Source: Marinilabiliales bacterium (lineage in GTDB: Bacteria > Bacteroidota > Bacteroidia > Bacteroidales > SZUA-534). Taken from it: a stretch of DNA of 64,000 bases. The notes beneath the pieces are model-generated. The model was given only the letters and a program-made list of their open reading frames with translations, did no database searches and was not told the DNA's origin. Location of the stretch: positions 33,138 through 97,137 of the forward strand of contig DOTG01000022.1 of assembly GCA_003512955.1 (NCBI GenBank), given 5' to 3'. The position numbers and the translations under genes are program-made. Below are positions 1 to 8,588 of the stretch, piece after piece (position 1 is the stretch's first letter; each line of letters opens with the position of its first letter).

Positions 1-78
1 ATCCGCATCTCGTTGGCAACCGATCAAATTGAGGAGGGGATGAACCGTTTGGTCCGGATGCTGAAAGAACAAAAATAA
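1..78 (+). CDS. C-terminal end of a PLP-dependent aminotransferase (partial)
   Basis: Only the last 25 codons are present, open at the left edge and ending in TAA. The residues read IRISLAT, then EEGMNRLVRML. This resembles the closing strand and helix of fold-type I class I/II aminotransferases, which often end in an R-[IL]-[SA] strand followed by an 'eG..RL...L' helix. The match rests on a very short stretch, so the family is an inference and the substrate cannot be named. The gene is convergent with the lipoprotein gene 24 bases downstream. Confidence 0.45.
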   Translation: MRISLATDQIEEGMNRLVRMLKEQK

Positions 79-102
79 TAGAATCTTTTCCCTGAAAAGA
101 AT

Positions 103-534
103 TTATTGGGTTACCACCAATAGAACGGAATAATCGGTTATTTCAATGTCCTGTTCAATTGTTGGATAGGGTGTTACATCCACCAGATGGAAGTGGTAAC
201 TTTCAAGGGCGGTATCAGGAGTAAAATAGGAATCAATGGCAAACGGATACAATTGGCTTCCAACGCTAAAGGTCAGACCCACCTGCACATACCCTTGCCA
301 ACAGCACAAGCAACCTTCCGGGCAACGGCAATCAGTAAGTACGGTATCAAAAGTTAAGGACAAATTGTTTTGTTCATCATATAGCGTTGAATGGTAAGGA
401 ATGATGATGGTATCGCCAAATTTCAGTTTCCCTGACTTCAAGGAACCCGTATCTGTCAGGTTTTCAGGCTCCCGGGTACATCCCAGCCATCCCAGGAAAA
501 GTACGGTTAAAAGAATCAGAGGATAGGTTTTCAT
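103..534 (-). CDS. Small Cys-rich lipoprotein of unknown function
   Basis: A 143-residue protein with a lipoprotein signal peptide: a charged start, a hydrophobic stretch, then the lipobox L-G-C with Cys19 as the predicted lipidated residue, followed by T-R-E. It should be anchored on the periplasmic side of a membrane. A cluster of five cysteines lies at about residues 69-78 (D-C-R-C-P-E-G-C-L-C-C-W-Q-G), followed by beta-strand-like sequence. It resembles the short 'RCP...C.W.G' motif found in several small bacterial secreted proteins, but with extra cysteines that could form disulfides or bind metal. The start is the only ATG giving a good signal peptide. Function is unknown. Confidence 0.7.
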   Translation of the reverse strand: MKTYPLILLTVLFLGWLGCTREPENLTDTGSLKSGKLKFGDTIIIPYHSTLYDEQNNLSLTFDTVLTDCRCPEGCLCCWQGYVQVGLTFSVGSQLYPFAIDSYFTPDTALESYHFHLVDVTPYPTIEQDIEITDYSVLLVVTQ

Positions 535-652
535 AGAAGTGAATTTTACGAGTCATAAATATACTAAATATTTGTTTATCAGCAAACTAAATATTGGTGA
601 TTTAGCCATAATTTTTGAATGAAATTGATCAATATCATTCCGTCCGATAGAG

Positions 653-1036
653 TTACAGGGGTTTTTGCAGCTTCTTTTTAAAACTCCAGATAAAAAGACC
701 CCCCACCAGTACAAAAGGGAATGTTATTAGTGCAATAATCCCCAAACTCATGGCAATGGAATGGTTCATCTGGTAATTGTGATTGAAAACAAATGGGGTA
801 AAGCCCAATCCTGTCAAAAGGAAAAGAATTCCGCCCAGGCGTTCCCATTTCCATGCTACTATGAGCAATAGGAGCAACACAAAAGAGGGAATTAAATGAA
901 TGGCAAAAGCGGCCAGTTGCTGCCAAAAAGTTAAGCCGGGTACAAAAGCATCGAGTGCAAACATACTGATAAACAGAATGGCTGCAATACACAAAATCCG
1001 GGGTAACCAATGAAATACCTTTACTGAAGTTTCCAT
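653..1036 (-). CDS. Small four-helix membrane protein, unknown function
   Basis: A 127-residue protein made almost entirely of hydrophobic segments: about residues 12-32, 40-62, 67-85 and 95-118, giving four likely transmembrane helices with a basic C-terminal tail (K-K-K-L-Q-K). It has no signal peptide and no catalytic motif. A Bacteroidota-type -7 box (TATATTTG read on the minus strand, bases 1060-1067) lies 24 bases upstream of the ATG, so this gene is probably transcribed alone. I do not recognise a function. Confidence 0.65.
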   Translation of the reverse strand: METSVKVFHWLPRILCIAAILFISMFALDAFVPGLTFWQQLAAFAIHLIPSFVLLLLLIVAWKWERLGGILFLLTGLGFTPFVFNHNYQMNHSIAMSLGIIALITFPFVLVGGLFIWSFKKKLQKPL

Positions 1037-1376
1037 GGCGTTAGTTTTTAGGTTACTTACAAATATACAGATTTTAATTTTCTCTCTTTTATTTTTTATG
1101 CTCTACCTGACTTTCAAACCAGGGATTTGGTTTAAATTTTTGCAGCTTTTCACCCAAGGTACTGTTTAGTAAACATTCTTGTGCAATTTGCGGTCAATAC
1201 CAATCTTCGGGCTCCAGCCCTTATCCTTTTAAAAATTGGAAAGACACTTTCTTTGGCATTTACCCACTTATTCCCTTCAAAAAATAATTCAGCTTCAATG
1301 TATTCATATAGATAAAAATATCCTAACTCTTAATTGGACGGGCCAAAACCTTTCTCCACAAAACCCAAAGTATAAA
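1037..1376. other. Intergenic stretch without a recognisable gene
   Basis: About 340 bases between two minus-strand genes. Apart from the minus-strand -7 box at 1060-1067 for the membrane protein to the left, I see no open frame of protein-like composition, no RNA gene and no strong hairpin. Confidence 0.5.
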
Positions 1377-2378
1377 CTACGGCAAAGCTAATTCCTGTAG
1401 CTCCACAGCCAACTTGTTTTCCTTTTTTGAAACCGAGGTAACTACAAACCGTTGTCTGTTGACCGAAATCCCCCGGGTAAGTTTTTGATATGAATCTTTT
1501 TGGTAATCATCGCTCAGATAACTGACATTTTCAGGTTTTTCGCGGGCTTTGCTAATAATTTGTGCCATGATGGAATTTAAAAGTTCCTTCCAAAGTCCGT
1601 GGGATAAGATAACGGTGGGGATAGAATCCGTGGATGGAATCCCAGTGTAAATAAGTGAGTAAATGGGGATTTGCTGTATCGTATCGCCTATCTTCGAAAC
1701 CACATCGGAACGTGTCCCCACTTCGGTGAATTGGTAAAAGGCTTTAATGGAATCGCTTTTCTGCGATGGTACCACCTGCATCTCATAAACCGACTCATAT
1801 TCTCCGTGCACACTGCTTTCCGTTTCATTTTTATAGAGTTCGAGCAAAATCTTATCGGCTTGGTTCTTCTTCAGTTTTTTCGTGGGGACATATTTAATAA
1901 GTACCATGGTTTCATCATACGCGTTATAGTAGGTTTCAACAATAGAAAAAGTGCCCCCATCTTTGGGTATCTGAGCCGAGATACGGGAGAAATGTTCATA
2001 TACAATACTGCTGGTATGTTCCAATTCGTTCAGAAAAAAATCGCAAAGTAATTGAGTAGTTGAAAGATGAAGTAGGTTTGCCAACACTTTTGCACGGAAA
2101 AGTGCCATTTCATAGGCTTGGGTGGTATCCATTCCGGGGTCAGAAACCCCTATGGCATAAATCTCATTCTGTGCAGCTACTGGGGGGTGTACCAACCAAT
2201 CAGGAACCTGTTGGGGCCGGGTATATTGATACTTCCCTGAATGATTTTCCCGATGGGTATATTTTGTCTTTTGATCAAGTTCCTTATCAAAAACCTTTTT
2301 AAACTCTTTTTGCCCGAACTGCGCCGAAACATAAAACGCAGATGAGCTGATAAAAAACCATAAAACAAATCTTTTCAT
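1377..2378 (-). CDS. Secreted LPP20-family-like protein
   Basis: A protein of 333 residues when started at the ATG at 2378, which gives a clean signal peptide (M-K-R-F, hydrophobic core, V-S-A-Q cleavage region). The open frame runs further upstream, but that extension has no signal character. After a lysine-rich stretch, a segment beginning P-D-W-L-V-H-P-P at about residue 59 continues with 'yaiGvsdpg' and an Ala-rich helix. This is the pattern of the LPP20 family of periplasmic or outer-membrane-associated proteins, whose members often begin the domain with 'PeWv..pp' and 'faiG.a'. The C-terminal half is unassigned. Function is unknown; envelope location is inferred from the signal peptide. 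Confidence 0.65.
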   Translation of the reverse strand: MKRFVLWFFISSSAFYVSAQFGQKEFKKVFDKELDQKTKYTHRENHSGKYQYTRPQQVPDWLVHPPVAAQNEIYAIGVSDPGMDTTQAYEMALFRAKVLANLLHLSTTQLLCDFFLNELEHTSSIVYEHFSRISAQIPKDGGTFSIVETYYNAYDETMVLIKYVPTKKLKKNQADKILLELYKNETESSVHGEYESVYEMQVVPSQKSDSIKAFYQFTEVGTRSDVVSKIGDTIQQIPIYSLIYTGIPSTDSIPTVILSHGLWKELLNSIMAQIISKAREKPENVSYLSDDYQKDSYQKLTRGISVNRQRFVVTSVSKKENKLAVELQELALP

Positions 2379-2403
2379 GTGCCTGTTATTAACGAACCGA
2401 AGA

Positions 2404-2418
2404 TAGTAAAATTTACTA
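2404..2418. promoter_or_regulatory. Perfect palindrome upstream of the LPP20-like gene
   Basis: TAGTAAA-A-TTTACTA, two 7-base arms around one base, lies 25 bases upstream of the ATG at 2378. A weak -7-like box (TATCTTCG on the minus strand, 2398-2405) overlaps its edge, so it could be an operator. It is AT-rich and could also be chance. Confidence 0.3.
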
Positions 2419-2562
2419 TTTGGATGCGTTGGAGGTGTTCCTTTGTTTAAATTCTGGATTAAAGTTTCAAAAATCAACGTGAATAACATATTTGTAAAAA
2501 CAACTTCAACTCAATATAATTTTTAAATTGCACCGTTTTTTTAACAAATAAATATATCTGAA

Positions 2563-4764
2563 ATGAAAAGACTTTCATTGTTCCTAGTAGGAATATTAGT
2601 GTCGCTAACCTATTTGGTAAAAGCCGACGAGGGGATGTGGCTCCCCATTCTTATTGAACGAAACATGGCCACCATGACCGAAAAGGGATTGCAACTAACT
2701 GCCGAAGACATTTATAGTATCAATCATTCGAGTATTAAAGATGCCATTATAGCCCTCGACCATGGCAGTTGTACCGGGGAGTTAATCTCGGGTGAAGGCT
2801 TGGTGATAACAAACCACCACTGCGGCTATGGTGAGATTCAGTCGCACAGTTCTGTTGAACATGATTACCTAACCAATGGGTTCTGGGCCATGAGCAAAAA
2901 AGAGGAGTTGGCAAACCCGGGAAAAACCGCTTCATTTTTGATAAGGGTTGAAGAGGTTACCGAACGGATTATGAATGCCATTCCAGCAGGTACCGACCAA
3001 GCCACCCGCAACCACATTGCCGATAGCATTTCGCAACTAATTACCGATGAAGCTACCCACGGAACGCAATATGATGCCTCGGTAGAGGAAATGTTTGCCG
3101 GAAATTATTACTATCTTTTTGTATATGAAACCTTCCGCGATATCCGTTTGGTAGGTACTCCTCCAGAATCTATCGGGAAATTTGGTTCCGATACCGATAA
3201 CTGGATGTGGCCCCGCCATACCGGCGATTTCAGCATGTTCCGCATCTATTGCGGCCCCGATGGTAAACCTGCCGACTACGCCGAAGCAAATGTCCCTTTT
3301 AAACCCAAACATTTTCTGCCTATTTCCTTAGATGGTTTTAAAAAAGATGACTTCGCCTTCATCATGGGTTATCCGGGAAATACTCAACGTTACATGACTT
3401 CGTTTGAACTAAAAAACGTGATTGATTTTGAAAACCCCAACCGGGTAAGAATCCGTGGCATCAAACAGGATATCTGGATGGAAGATATGGAAAAAAGCGA
3501 CAAAGTACGGATTCAATATGCCTCTAAGTACGCGCGTTCTTCTAACTATTGGAAGTATTCTTTGGAACAAAACAAAGCGCTCAAAAGGCTGAACGTGTTG
3601 GAACAAAAAAAGGCCCTTGAAGCTGAATTCTCAGCCTGGGTAAACCAAAACGAAGCCCGAAAAGCTAAATATGGAAAGGCCTTGTCGTTGATTGAAATAT
3701 CAGAAAATGAGGTGGTTGAGATTCGTAATGCTCAGCAATACATGTATGAAACCATGATTGGAGGTGCCGAATCGTTTATTTTTGCATTCAGGGCAAGTGG
3801 CTTGATGATGGCACTTGCAACTCCCGATAGTGTAGATTTGATAAAAAAACAGACCATGGGCTATCAAAAACGGGCCATCGATTTTTATCAGGATTACAAT
3901 GCGGCTACCGATTTAAAAGCTACCAAAGCATTAATCAAATTGTTCATAGCCGGTGTTCCTGCAAAATTCTATCCTGACTTTATTCCTAATGTGCTGAATA
4001 AAAAGTACAAAGGCGATGTGGATAAATTCGTGGACGATCTGTTCAAAAAATCAATGTTTGTTGACTCTACCAAACTGATAGCATTTTTAGCTAAACCCAA
4101 TGCCAAAACCTTAGGAAAAGACCCAATTTTTATGACTGCCGGAAGTATCATTACTACCATGAATTCCTATTATGGAATGACCCAACAGTCGAATTTAAAA
4201 TACCAAGAAGGCATGCGGTTGTTTGAAGGGGGTTTACTGGAGATGAACCCTGAAAAAGCCTATGCCCCCGATGCTAACTCAACCATGCGTTTAACCTATG
4301 GAACTGTTGGCGATTATGTTCCTGCCGATGCGGTTTATTACAACTATTTTACCACGTTAGAGGGTGTGATGCAAAAGGAAGACCCCGATGTACGTGAATT
4401 CAATGTTCCAGCTAAATTGAAAGAGATTTACAAAAACAAAGATTACGGACGCTATGGCAACCCCGATGGTACCATGACCGTTTGTTTTACCACCAACAAC
4501 GACATCACCGGGGGTAACTCTGGTAGCCCTGTAATCAATGGCAAAGGCCATTTGATGGGCCTGGCATTCGACGGAAACTCCGAGGCCATGAGTGGTGACA
4601 TTGCTTTTGAAAACAACATGCAAAAGTGCATCAATGTAGATATCCGTTATGTGCTTCTGATTATTGACAAGTTTGCCGGTGCTCAAAACCTCATTGATGA
4701 AATGAACCTGGTTAAAACGGAACCGAAACCAGCTTTACCTATTGCAGAACCCGTGATGAACTAA
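2563..4764 (+). CDS. S46 family dipeptidyl-peptidase, DPP7-like
   Basis: A 733-residue secreted serine peptidase that removes dipeptides from peptide N-termini, for amino-acid nutrition. A signal peptide covers about residues 1-21. The S46 triad is visible: His in T-N-H-H-C-G-Y (His86), Asp in R-H-T-G-D-F-S (Asp222) and Ser in G-G-N-S-G-S-P (Ser653). Length matches the family (about 700-720). Eighteen residues after the catalytic Ser, in L-A-F-D-G-N, stands Gly671. In characterised P. gingivalis enzymes this position is Gly in DPP7 (hydrophobic P1) and Arg in DPP11 (acidic P1), so a DPP7-type preference is inferred. The gene stands alone and is followed by a strong terminator. Confidence 0.93.
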   Translation: MKRLSLFLVGILVSLTYLVKADEGMWLPILIERNMATMTEKGLQLTAEDIYSINHSSIKDAIIALDHGSCTGELISGEGLVITNHHCGYGEIQSHSSVEHDYLTNGFWAMSKKEELANPGKTASFLIRVEEVTERIMNAIPAGTDQATRNHIADSISQLITDEATHGTQYDASVEEMFAGNYYYLFVYETFRDIRLVGTPPESIGKFGSDTDNWMWPRHTGDFSMFRIYCGPDGKPADYAEANVPFKPKHFLPISLDGFKKDDFAFIMGYPGNTQRYMTSFELKNVIDFENPNRVRIRGIKQDIWMEDMEKSDKVRIQYASKYARSSNYWKYSLEQNKALKRLNVLEQKKALEAEFSAWVNQNEARKAKYGKALSLIEISENEVVEIRNAQQYMYETMIGGAESFIFAFRASGLMMALATPDSVDLIKKQTMGYQKRAIDFYQDYNAATDLKATKALIKLFIAGVPAKFYPDFIPNVLNKKYKGDVDKFVDDLFKKSMFVDSTKLIAFLAKPNAKTLGKDPIFMTAGSIITTMNSYYGMTQQSNLKYQEGMRLFEGGLLEMNPEKAYAPDANSTMRLTYGTVGDYVPADAVYYNYFTTLEGVMQKEDPDVREFNVPAKLKEIYKNKDYGRYGNPDGTMTVCFTTNNDITGGNSGSPVINGKGHLMGLAFDGNSEAMSGDIAFENNMQKCINVDIRYVLLIIDKFAGAQNLIDEMNLVKTEPKPALPIAEPVMN

Positions 4765-4791
4765 CTTTTCTGTTTCAAATATTTCAAACGA

Positions 4792-4819
4792 AAGGCTGCC
4801 TAAATGCAGCCTTTTTTTT
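4792..4819 (+). terminator. Rho-independent terminator of the S46 peptidase gene
   Basis: GGCTGC (4794-4799), a 6-base loop, GCAGCC (4806-4811), then eight T, 28 bases after the stop codon. Confidence 0.85.
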
Positions 4820-5157
4820 GTCAGATACTAGTGCATCCCATTTTAACGCTATCCATTCTTTTCAATCTAATGGATAAGACAGCCTAATTAACATAGAGCC
4901 AAAGATTTTATATGACTATGAATTTGGGATTATCGAGTTTATTGATTCGGAAAATCATCTATGGACAAAACTTAAATAAACAACAGTGGTAAGAACTCAA
5001 CAGACCAAATAAAGATGAGAGGTTAATCCTTCACATTATCATATCTGTAAAAACAACCCTATTGATTCAGGTTCCGATTTGTTAAAGAAATTAAATTTTC
5101 CGGTGTCTTTTTAAATGCTTTTAACTGAAATTGTTAAATATTTCTTAAAACGAAATA
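4820..5157. other. Non-coding stretch with a possible gene remnant
   Basis: No complete gene is seen. One short frame on the plus strand (4878-4979, 33 codons between two stops, no start codon) reads like a real protein C-terminus (…L-Y-D-Y-E-F-G-I-I-E-F-I-D…). It may be the tail of a decayed gene, but it is too short to assign. The rest is AT-rich and without clear structure. Confidence 0.3.
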
Positions 5158-5194
5158 ATTGATATATCAATAATTGATATTTAAATTACATTTG
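5158..5194 (+). promoter_or_regulatory. -7 promoter box with an upstream palindrome (candidate operator)
   Basis: TACATTTG (5187-5194) fits the Bacteroidota -7 box and lies 23 bases before the ATG of the aspartic protease. Upstream is a perfect 14-base palindrome ATTGATATATCAAT (5158-5171), and half of it is repeated directly after (ATTGATAT). The position over the -33 region would suit a repressor or activator. Confidence 0.5.
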
Positions 5195-5216
5195 CCGTAC
5201 TCAAAACTAATAAAAT

Positions 5217-6413
5217 ATGAAAACAAGAATTTTAAATGTTGCAATGACGTGTTGTTTTGCCTCATTTCCGGCAGCTAGTTTATTTTCAGGTAATATCGAA
5301 CCTCTGGTACGTATCCCATTTATCACAAATGGCTATCAAACGTATCTTGAATTACAAATAAATGGATCGGAAGAAAAGCTCTGTTTCGGTTTTGATACCG
5401 GCGCCGGGAGCACTGTATTGGATCAGGATTTTGTGATAAGCAATAATGTTGTTCTATCGGGTGAAAAAGAAGAAATGGCAACATCTACCAACGTGGTTCA
5501 GGCAGATATTTCAACCAATAATTCTATCTGCTTAAACGGATTTAACATCAAGGGTATTAAATTTTATATCGAAAACTTGTCCCATCTGAATACGGCTCCT
5601 GATGGAAAAAGAGTTGCCGGAATTATCGGTTACGGGCTTATGAGAAATTATGTTACCTATATCAATCATGAAGAAAATTACATTGAACTATATCCCAAAG
5701 AGACCGAACTCTTCAATAACGCTGCTGAAATACCTTTTTTTTTATACGAAAATGAACTTCCTGTATTTTATGCTTCTATAAAAACGAAAACAGGAGAACT
5801 GCCAGCACGTTTAGTTTTTGATTCGGGGGCAAGTTTTACATCCAGCCTCAGTTCGAACTACATAAGCAAACATAAGCTCGTTGAACAACTCAAAGTAAAG
5901 GTAGAGGTCCCAGTAATTGGTGGTGCTTTGAGCAGTTCATCCATAAATTATTTATCGTCGTTGCAACAGTTGTCATTCGGCGATTTTACTTTTGATCATG
6001 TTCCGGTCAATTTTTCGACTTCGTCAACAGGTTCAATGGCCAACGATTCAATTGATGGCGTTATCGGTTTTGATCTCATTAAAAAGTTCAATGTTGTTTT
6101 GGATTACGAAGCCAAAAAAATGAGATTGATACCGAACAAACAGTATAATTCAGTATTGAATTTCAATTTAACAGGTCTTTCTTTCCGGACTCAAAACGAT
6201 AAGGTTGTTGTTGCCGGGGTAATGGATTATTCACCTGCAAAAAGTGCCGGAATAAAAAAAGGCGATATTGTGATTTCAGTTGACAATAATCAATTTAAAT
6301 CATCGGCTGAATTAAGGAATTACTTGAAAGGATCATATAAAACAATGGATTTTCTTATTGAAAGGGAAGGAAAACTGATAGACTTCAATGTTAAACCAAG
6401 TGATTTTTATTGA
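5217..6413 (+). CDS. Secreted retropepsin-like aspartic protease with C-terminal PDZ domain
   Basis: A 398-residue protein with an N-terminal signal peptide (about residues 1-24). Two retropepsin-like half-domains follow, each with a catalytic motif: F-D-T-G-A-G-S-T with Asp60 and F-D-S-G-A-S-F-T with Asp202. The tandem arrangement suggests both halves of a pepsin-like active site in one chain. A PDZ domain covers about residues 315-395 (S-P-A-K-S-A-G-I-K-K-G-D-I-V). Such aspartyl protease-PDZ proteins are common and poorly studied in Bacteroidota. Predicted location is periplasm or cell surface; substrate unknown. A MarR gene follows on the same strand with its own promoter. Confidence 0.8.
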   Translation: MKTRILNVAMTCCFASFPAASLFSGNIEPLVRIPFITNGYQTYLELQINGSEEKLCFGFDTGAGSTVLDQDFVISNNVVLSGEKEEMATSTNVVQADISTNNSICLNGFNIKGIKFYIENLSHLNTAPDGKRVAGIIGYGLMRNYVTYINHEENYIELYPKETELFNNAAEIPFFLYENELPVFYASIKTKTGELPARLVFDSGASFTSSLSSNYISKHKLVEQLKVKVEVPVIGGALSSSSINYLSSLQQLSFGDFTFDHVPVNFSTSSTGSMANDSIDGVIGFDLIKKFNVVLDYEAKKMRLIPNKQYNSVLNFNLTGLSFRTQNDKVVVAGVMDYSPAKSAGIKKGDIVISVDNNQFKSSAELRNYLKGSYKTMDFLIEREGKLIDFNVKPSDFY

Positions 6414-6491
6414 GTCCCCGTAAAAAATCCCGTTGCCTATAACATTATTATTTACCAATAGAATGCTAATGGGGTAAAGGCAAGAAATATA

Positions 6492-6523
6492 TTGAACTTA
6501 AGGAACAATAATATGTACATTTG
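6492..6523 (+). promoter_or_regulatory. Promoter of the first marR gene
   Basis: TTG (6492-6494), 21 bases, then TACATTTG (6516-6523), the Bacteroidota -33/-7 arrangement, 27 bases before the ATG at 6551. Confidence 0.6.
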
Positions 6524-6550
6524 CCATTTTAAGATAATCATTTGTAAAAT

Positions 6551-6982
6551 ATGCCGGAAAAGGTAACAGGCGTAGTTTTTTATACCATCGAAAAAGCTAT
6601 CAAGACATATCGTAAGTTTGCCCAGCATAGAATTGATAGGGCAGGGCTTGGTATTACCATCGACCAATGGCTTGTGCTTGACAGTTTAAAATGCAACGAA
6701 ACAATATCGCAAAATAAATTGGCAGAACTGGTTTTCAAAGATGTTGCATCAGTAACCAGGATCATTGATCTTTTAGTTAAAAAAGGCCATTTGATTCGCT
6801 CAGAGCATCCCGATGATCGCAGAAGGTTCAATTTAAAAATTACGGATAGCGGGAAGGAAATAATTGAAAAAGTGAGTTCGATTGTTGATGAAAATAGACA
6901 GTTGGCACTAAGTGGTTTGGATGAGGCCTGTGTAACCCAGATTCAATCATCCTTGGATCAGATTATTTCCAATTGTCAATAG
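6551..6982 (+). CDS. MarR family transcriptional regulator
   Basis: A 143-residue winged-helix repressor-type protein. The MarR signature is visible: a helix-turn-helix near residues 45-75 (…N-K-L-A-E-L-V-F-K-D-V-A-S-V-T-R-I-I-D-L-L) and the wing with the basic turn H-P-D-D-R-R-R-F at about residues 88-95. MarR proteins bind palindromes as dimers and usually respond to small phenolic or oxidative ligands. Its target may be its own promoter or the upstream protease gene, whose promoter carries a 14-base palindrome; this is an inference. Confidence 0.85.
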   Translation: MPEKVTGVVFYTIEKAIKTYRKFAQHRIDRAGLGITIDQWLVLDSLKCNETISQNKLAELVFKDVASVTRIIDLLVKKGHLIRSEHPDDRRRFNLKITDSGKEIIEKVSSIVDENRQLALSGLDEACVTQIQSSLDQIISNCQ

Positions 6983-7090
6983 ACCAAGTCTTTAGAAAAA
7001 CCTGTAACGGTAAGTGAAATATAAAATAGTAAGAAATTGAATAGGTTGGCACGGCGCGGTTTCATACCTTAAAATGTACCTTATTTCCGC

Positions 7091-7161
7091 AAGTCACGGG
7101 GTGACTAATTGAATAACAATTGTTTGCCTTCTTTGTGTCAAATTGAGTCACCCCGTGACTT
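7091..7161. repeat. Inverted repeat of a 15-base near-palindrome
   Basis: AGTCACGGGGTGACT (7092-7106) is matched by its exact reverse complement AGTCACCCCGTGACT (7146-7160), with flanking AATT-like bases extending the symmetry. About 39 bases separate the arms. Each arm is itself nearly palindromic (AGTCAC…GTGACT). It lies alone between the marR and AlkZ-like genes. It could be a large hairpin, a transcription barrier between genes or a dispersed repeat. Confidence 0.7.
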
Positions 7162-7255
7162 TCAACGGTTTACCAGATGACCTGCGGATTTTAGGTGTTA
7201 ATAAAATTTGAAATGAATATCCCCAAAAAAGAAACCAAAAATCAGAATAAATAAG

Positions 7256-8341
7256 ATGACATTAAACGAACTTTCAAACATCCGGCTATGTAACCAAAAG
7301 GTGGTTGGAACAGAATTTAAAACAGCAAAAGAAGTTGTTGGCTGGATGGGAGCCATGCAAGCGCAGGATTATCCCATGGCAAAACTGGCCGTTGGAGCCC
7401 GGATGTTAAATGCTACGGATGAAAAAATTGAATCGGCTTTTAATAACGGTGAAATTATCAGGACCCACATCATGCGCCCTACCTGGCATTTTGTGTCATC
7501 GGAAGATATCTATTGGATGCTTGAACTTACAGCACAGAAAATAAAATCTTCGTTGAAATCGAGGCACAAAGAGCTGGGGCTTACACAAGCGCTTCTTACA
7601 CAAAGTAACTCCATTATTGAAAAAGCCCTGCAAAAAGGAATATTTCTTACCCGTGAGGAACTGGCAAGTGAATTTCATAAAGTCAAAATAAACGTCGCGG
7701 AAAATAGGTTGTCGCATCTTTTGCTTTGTGCCGAATTGGACGGGATAACATGCAGTGGCCCATTGAAGGGTAAAAAACAAACCTATGCCTTACTTCAGGA
7801 TAGAGTCCCCTACACCAAACGGCTTACACGGGATGAATCGTTAACCGAACTGGCCAAACGTTATTTTACGAGCCATGGACCTGCTACATTACAGGATTTT
7901 ACATGGTGGTCGGGGTTATCAGCTACAGAAGCTAAACTAGGGTTGGAATCGGTTAAGCCGCTTCTTATTTCTGAAACCATAGACTCCGAAAAATATTGGC
8001 TCGCGCAGTCATCGTTAAAACATGCATCCCACAATACCTCGGTTTATTTATTGCCGTCCTTTGACGAGTTCCTTATCAGTTACAAAGACCGAAGCGCCTC
8101 TCTTTCGTTGACCGATAACAAAAAAGCCGTATCCGATAATGGGATTTTCCGGCCAGTAATTGTTGCAAACGGTCAAGTATCGGGTTTATGGAAGCGTACC
8201 GTAATGAAAGATAGCGTGAGGGTTGAAACATCTTTTTTTCATCCACAACCCAAGATGGCAAAAGAACTGATTGAAAAAGCCGTGATGGCTTGGGTTTCTT
8301 TTTGGGAAATGCCCATAAAGATGGACTCTTTTGATGATTAA
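7256..8341 (+). CDS. Winged-helix DNA-binding protein, AlkZ/YcaQ-like DNA glycosylase family
   Basis: A 361-residue protein of the HTH_42 (AlkZ/YcaQ) family. The N-terminal region has the conserved M-Q-A-Q-D segment (Gln35, Gln37) followed by K-L-A-V-G-A-R-M. Family members characterised as DNA glycosylases use a Q-x-Q or Q-x-D motif here to excise alkylated or crosslinked bases, so the Q-A-Q form points towards the AlkZ-like branch. The T-H-I-M-R-P-T-W-H-F segment (about 72-81) and the C-terminal D-E-F-L-I-S-Y-K-D-R stretch also fit the family. Many members have no tested activity, so a DNA-repair role is likely but unproven. It is probably monocistronic. Confidence 0.8.
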   Translation: MTLNELSNIRLCNQKVVGTEFKTAKEVVGWMGAMQAQDYPMAKLAVGARMLNATDEKIESAFNNGEIIRTHIMRPTWHFVSSEDIYWMLELTAQKIKSSLKSRHKELGLTQALLTQSNSIIEKALQKGIFLTREELASEFHKVKINVAENRLSHLLLCAELDGITCSGPLKGKKQTYALLQDRVPYTKRLTRDESLTELAKRYFTSHGPATLQDFTWWSGLSATEAKLGLESVKPLLISETIDSEKYWLAQSSLKHASHNTSVYLLPSFDEFLISYKDRSASLSLTDNKKAVSDNGIFRPVIVANGQVSGLWKRTVMKDSVRVETSFFHPQPKMAKELIEKAVMAWVSFWEMPIKMDSFDD

Positions 8342-8588
8342 ACAGAATCGTTACCAAATGTTATCAACAGATTAAAGCAGACACATAGTGAGGTTTGCAA
8401 GTCCATAAGTAATCGAAGGAACCTTTATACACTGGGATTCAAAAAAAGAGAATGAACAAAACATAAGAGTTTCACGGTTTATGATGCAGACTGGAAAAAA
8501 AGATACAACCAAAATTGGTTTTAGAGGACTGTTTCTTGTAAATTTATTTTCAAAATGAGTAGAAACTGAATGAAAAATTACACGGCGT

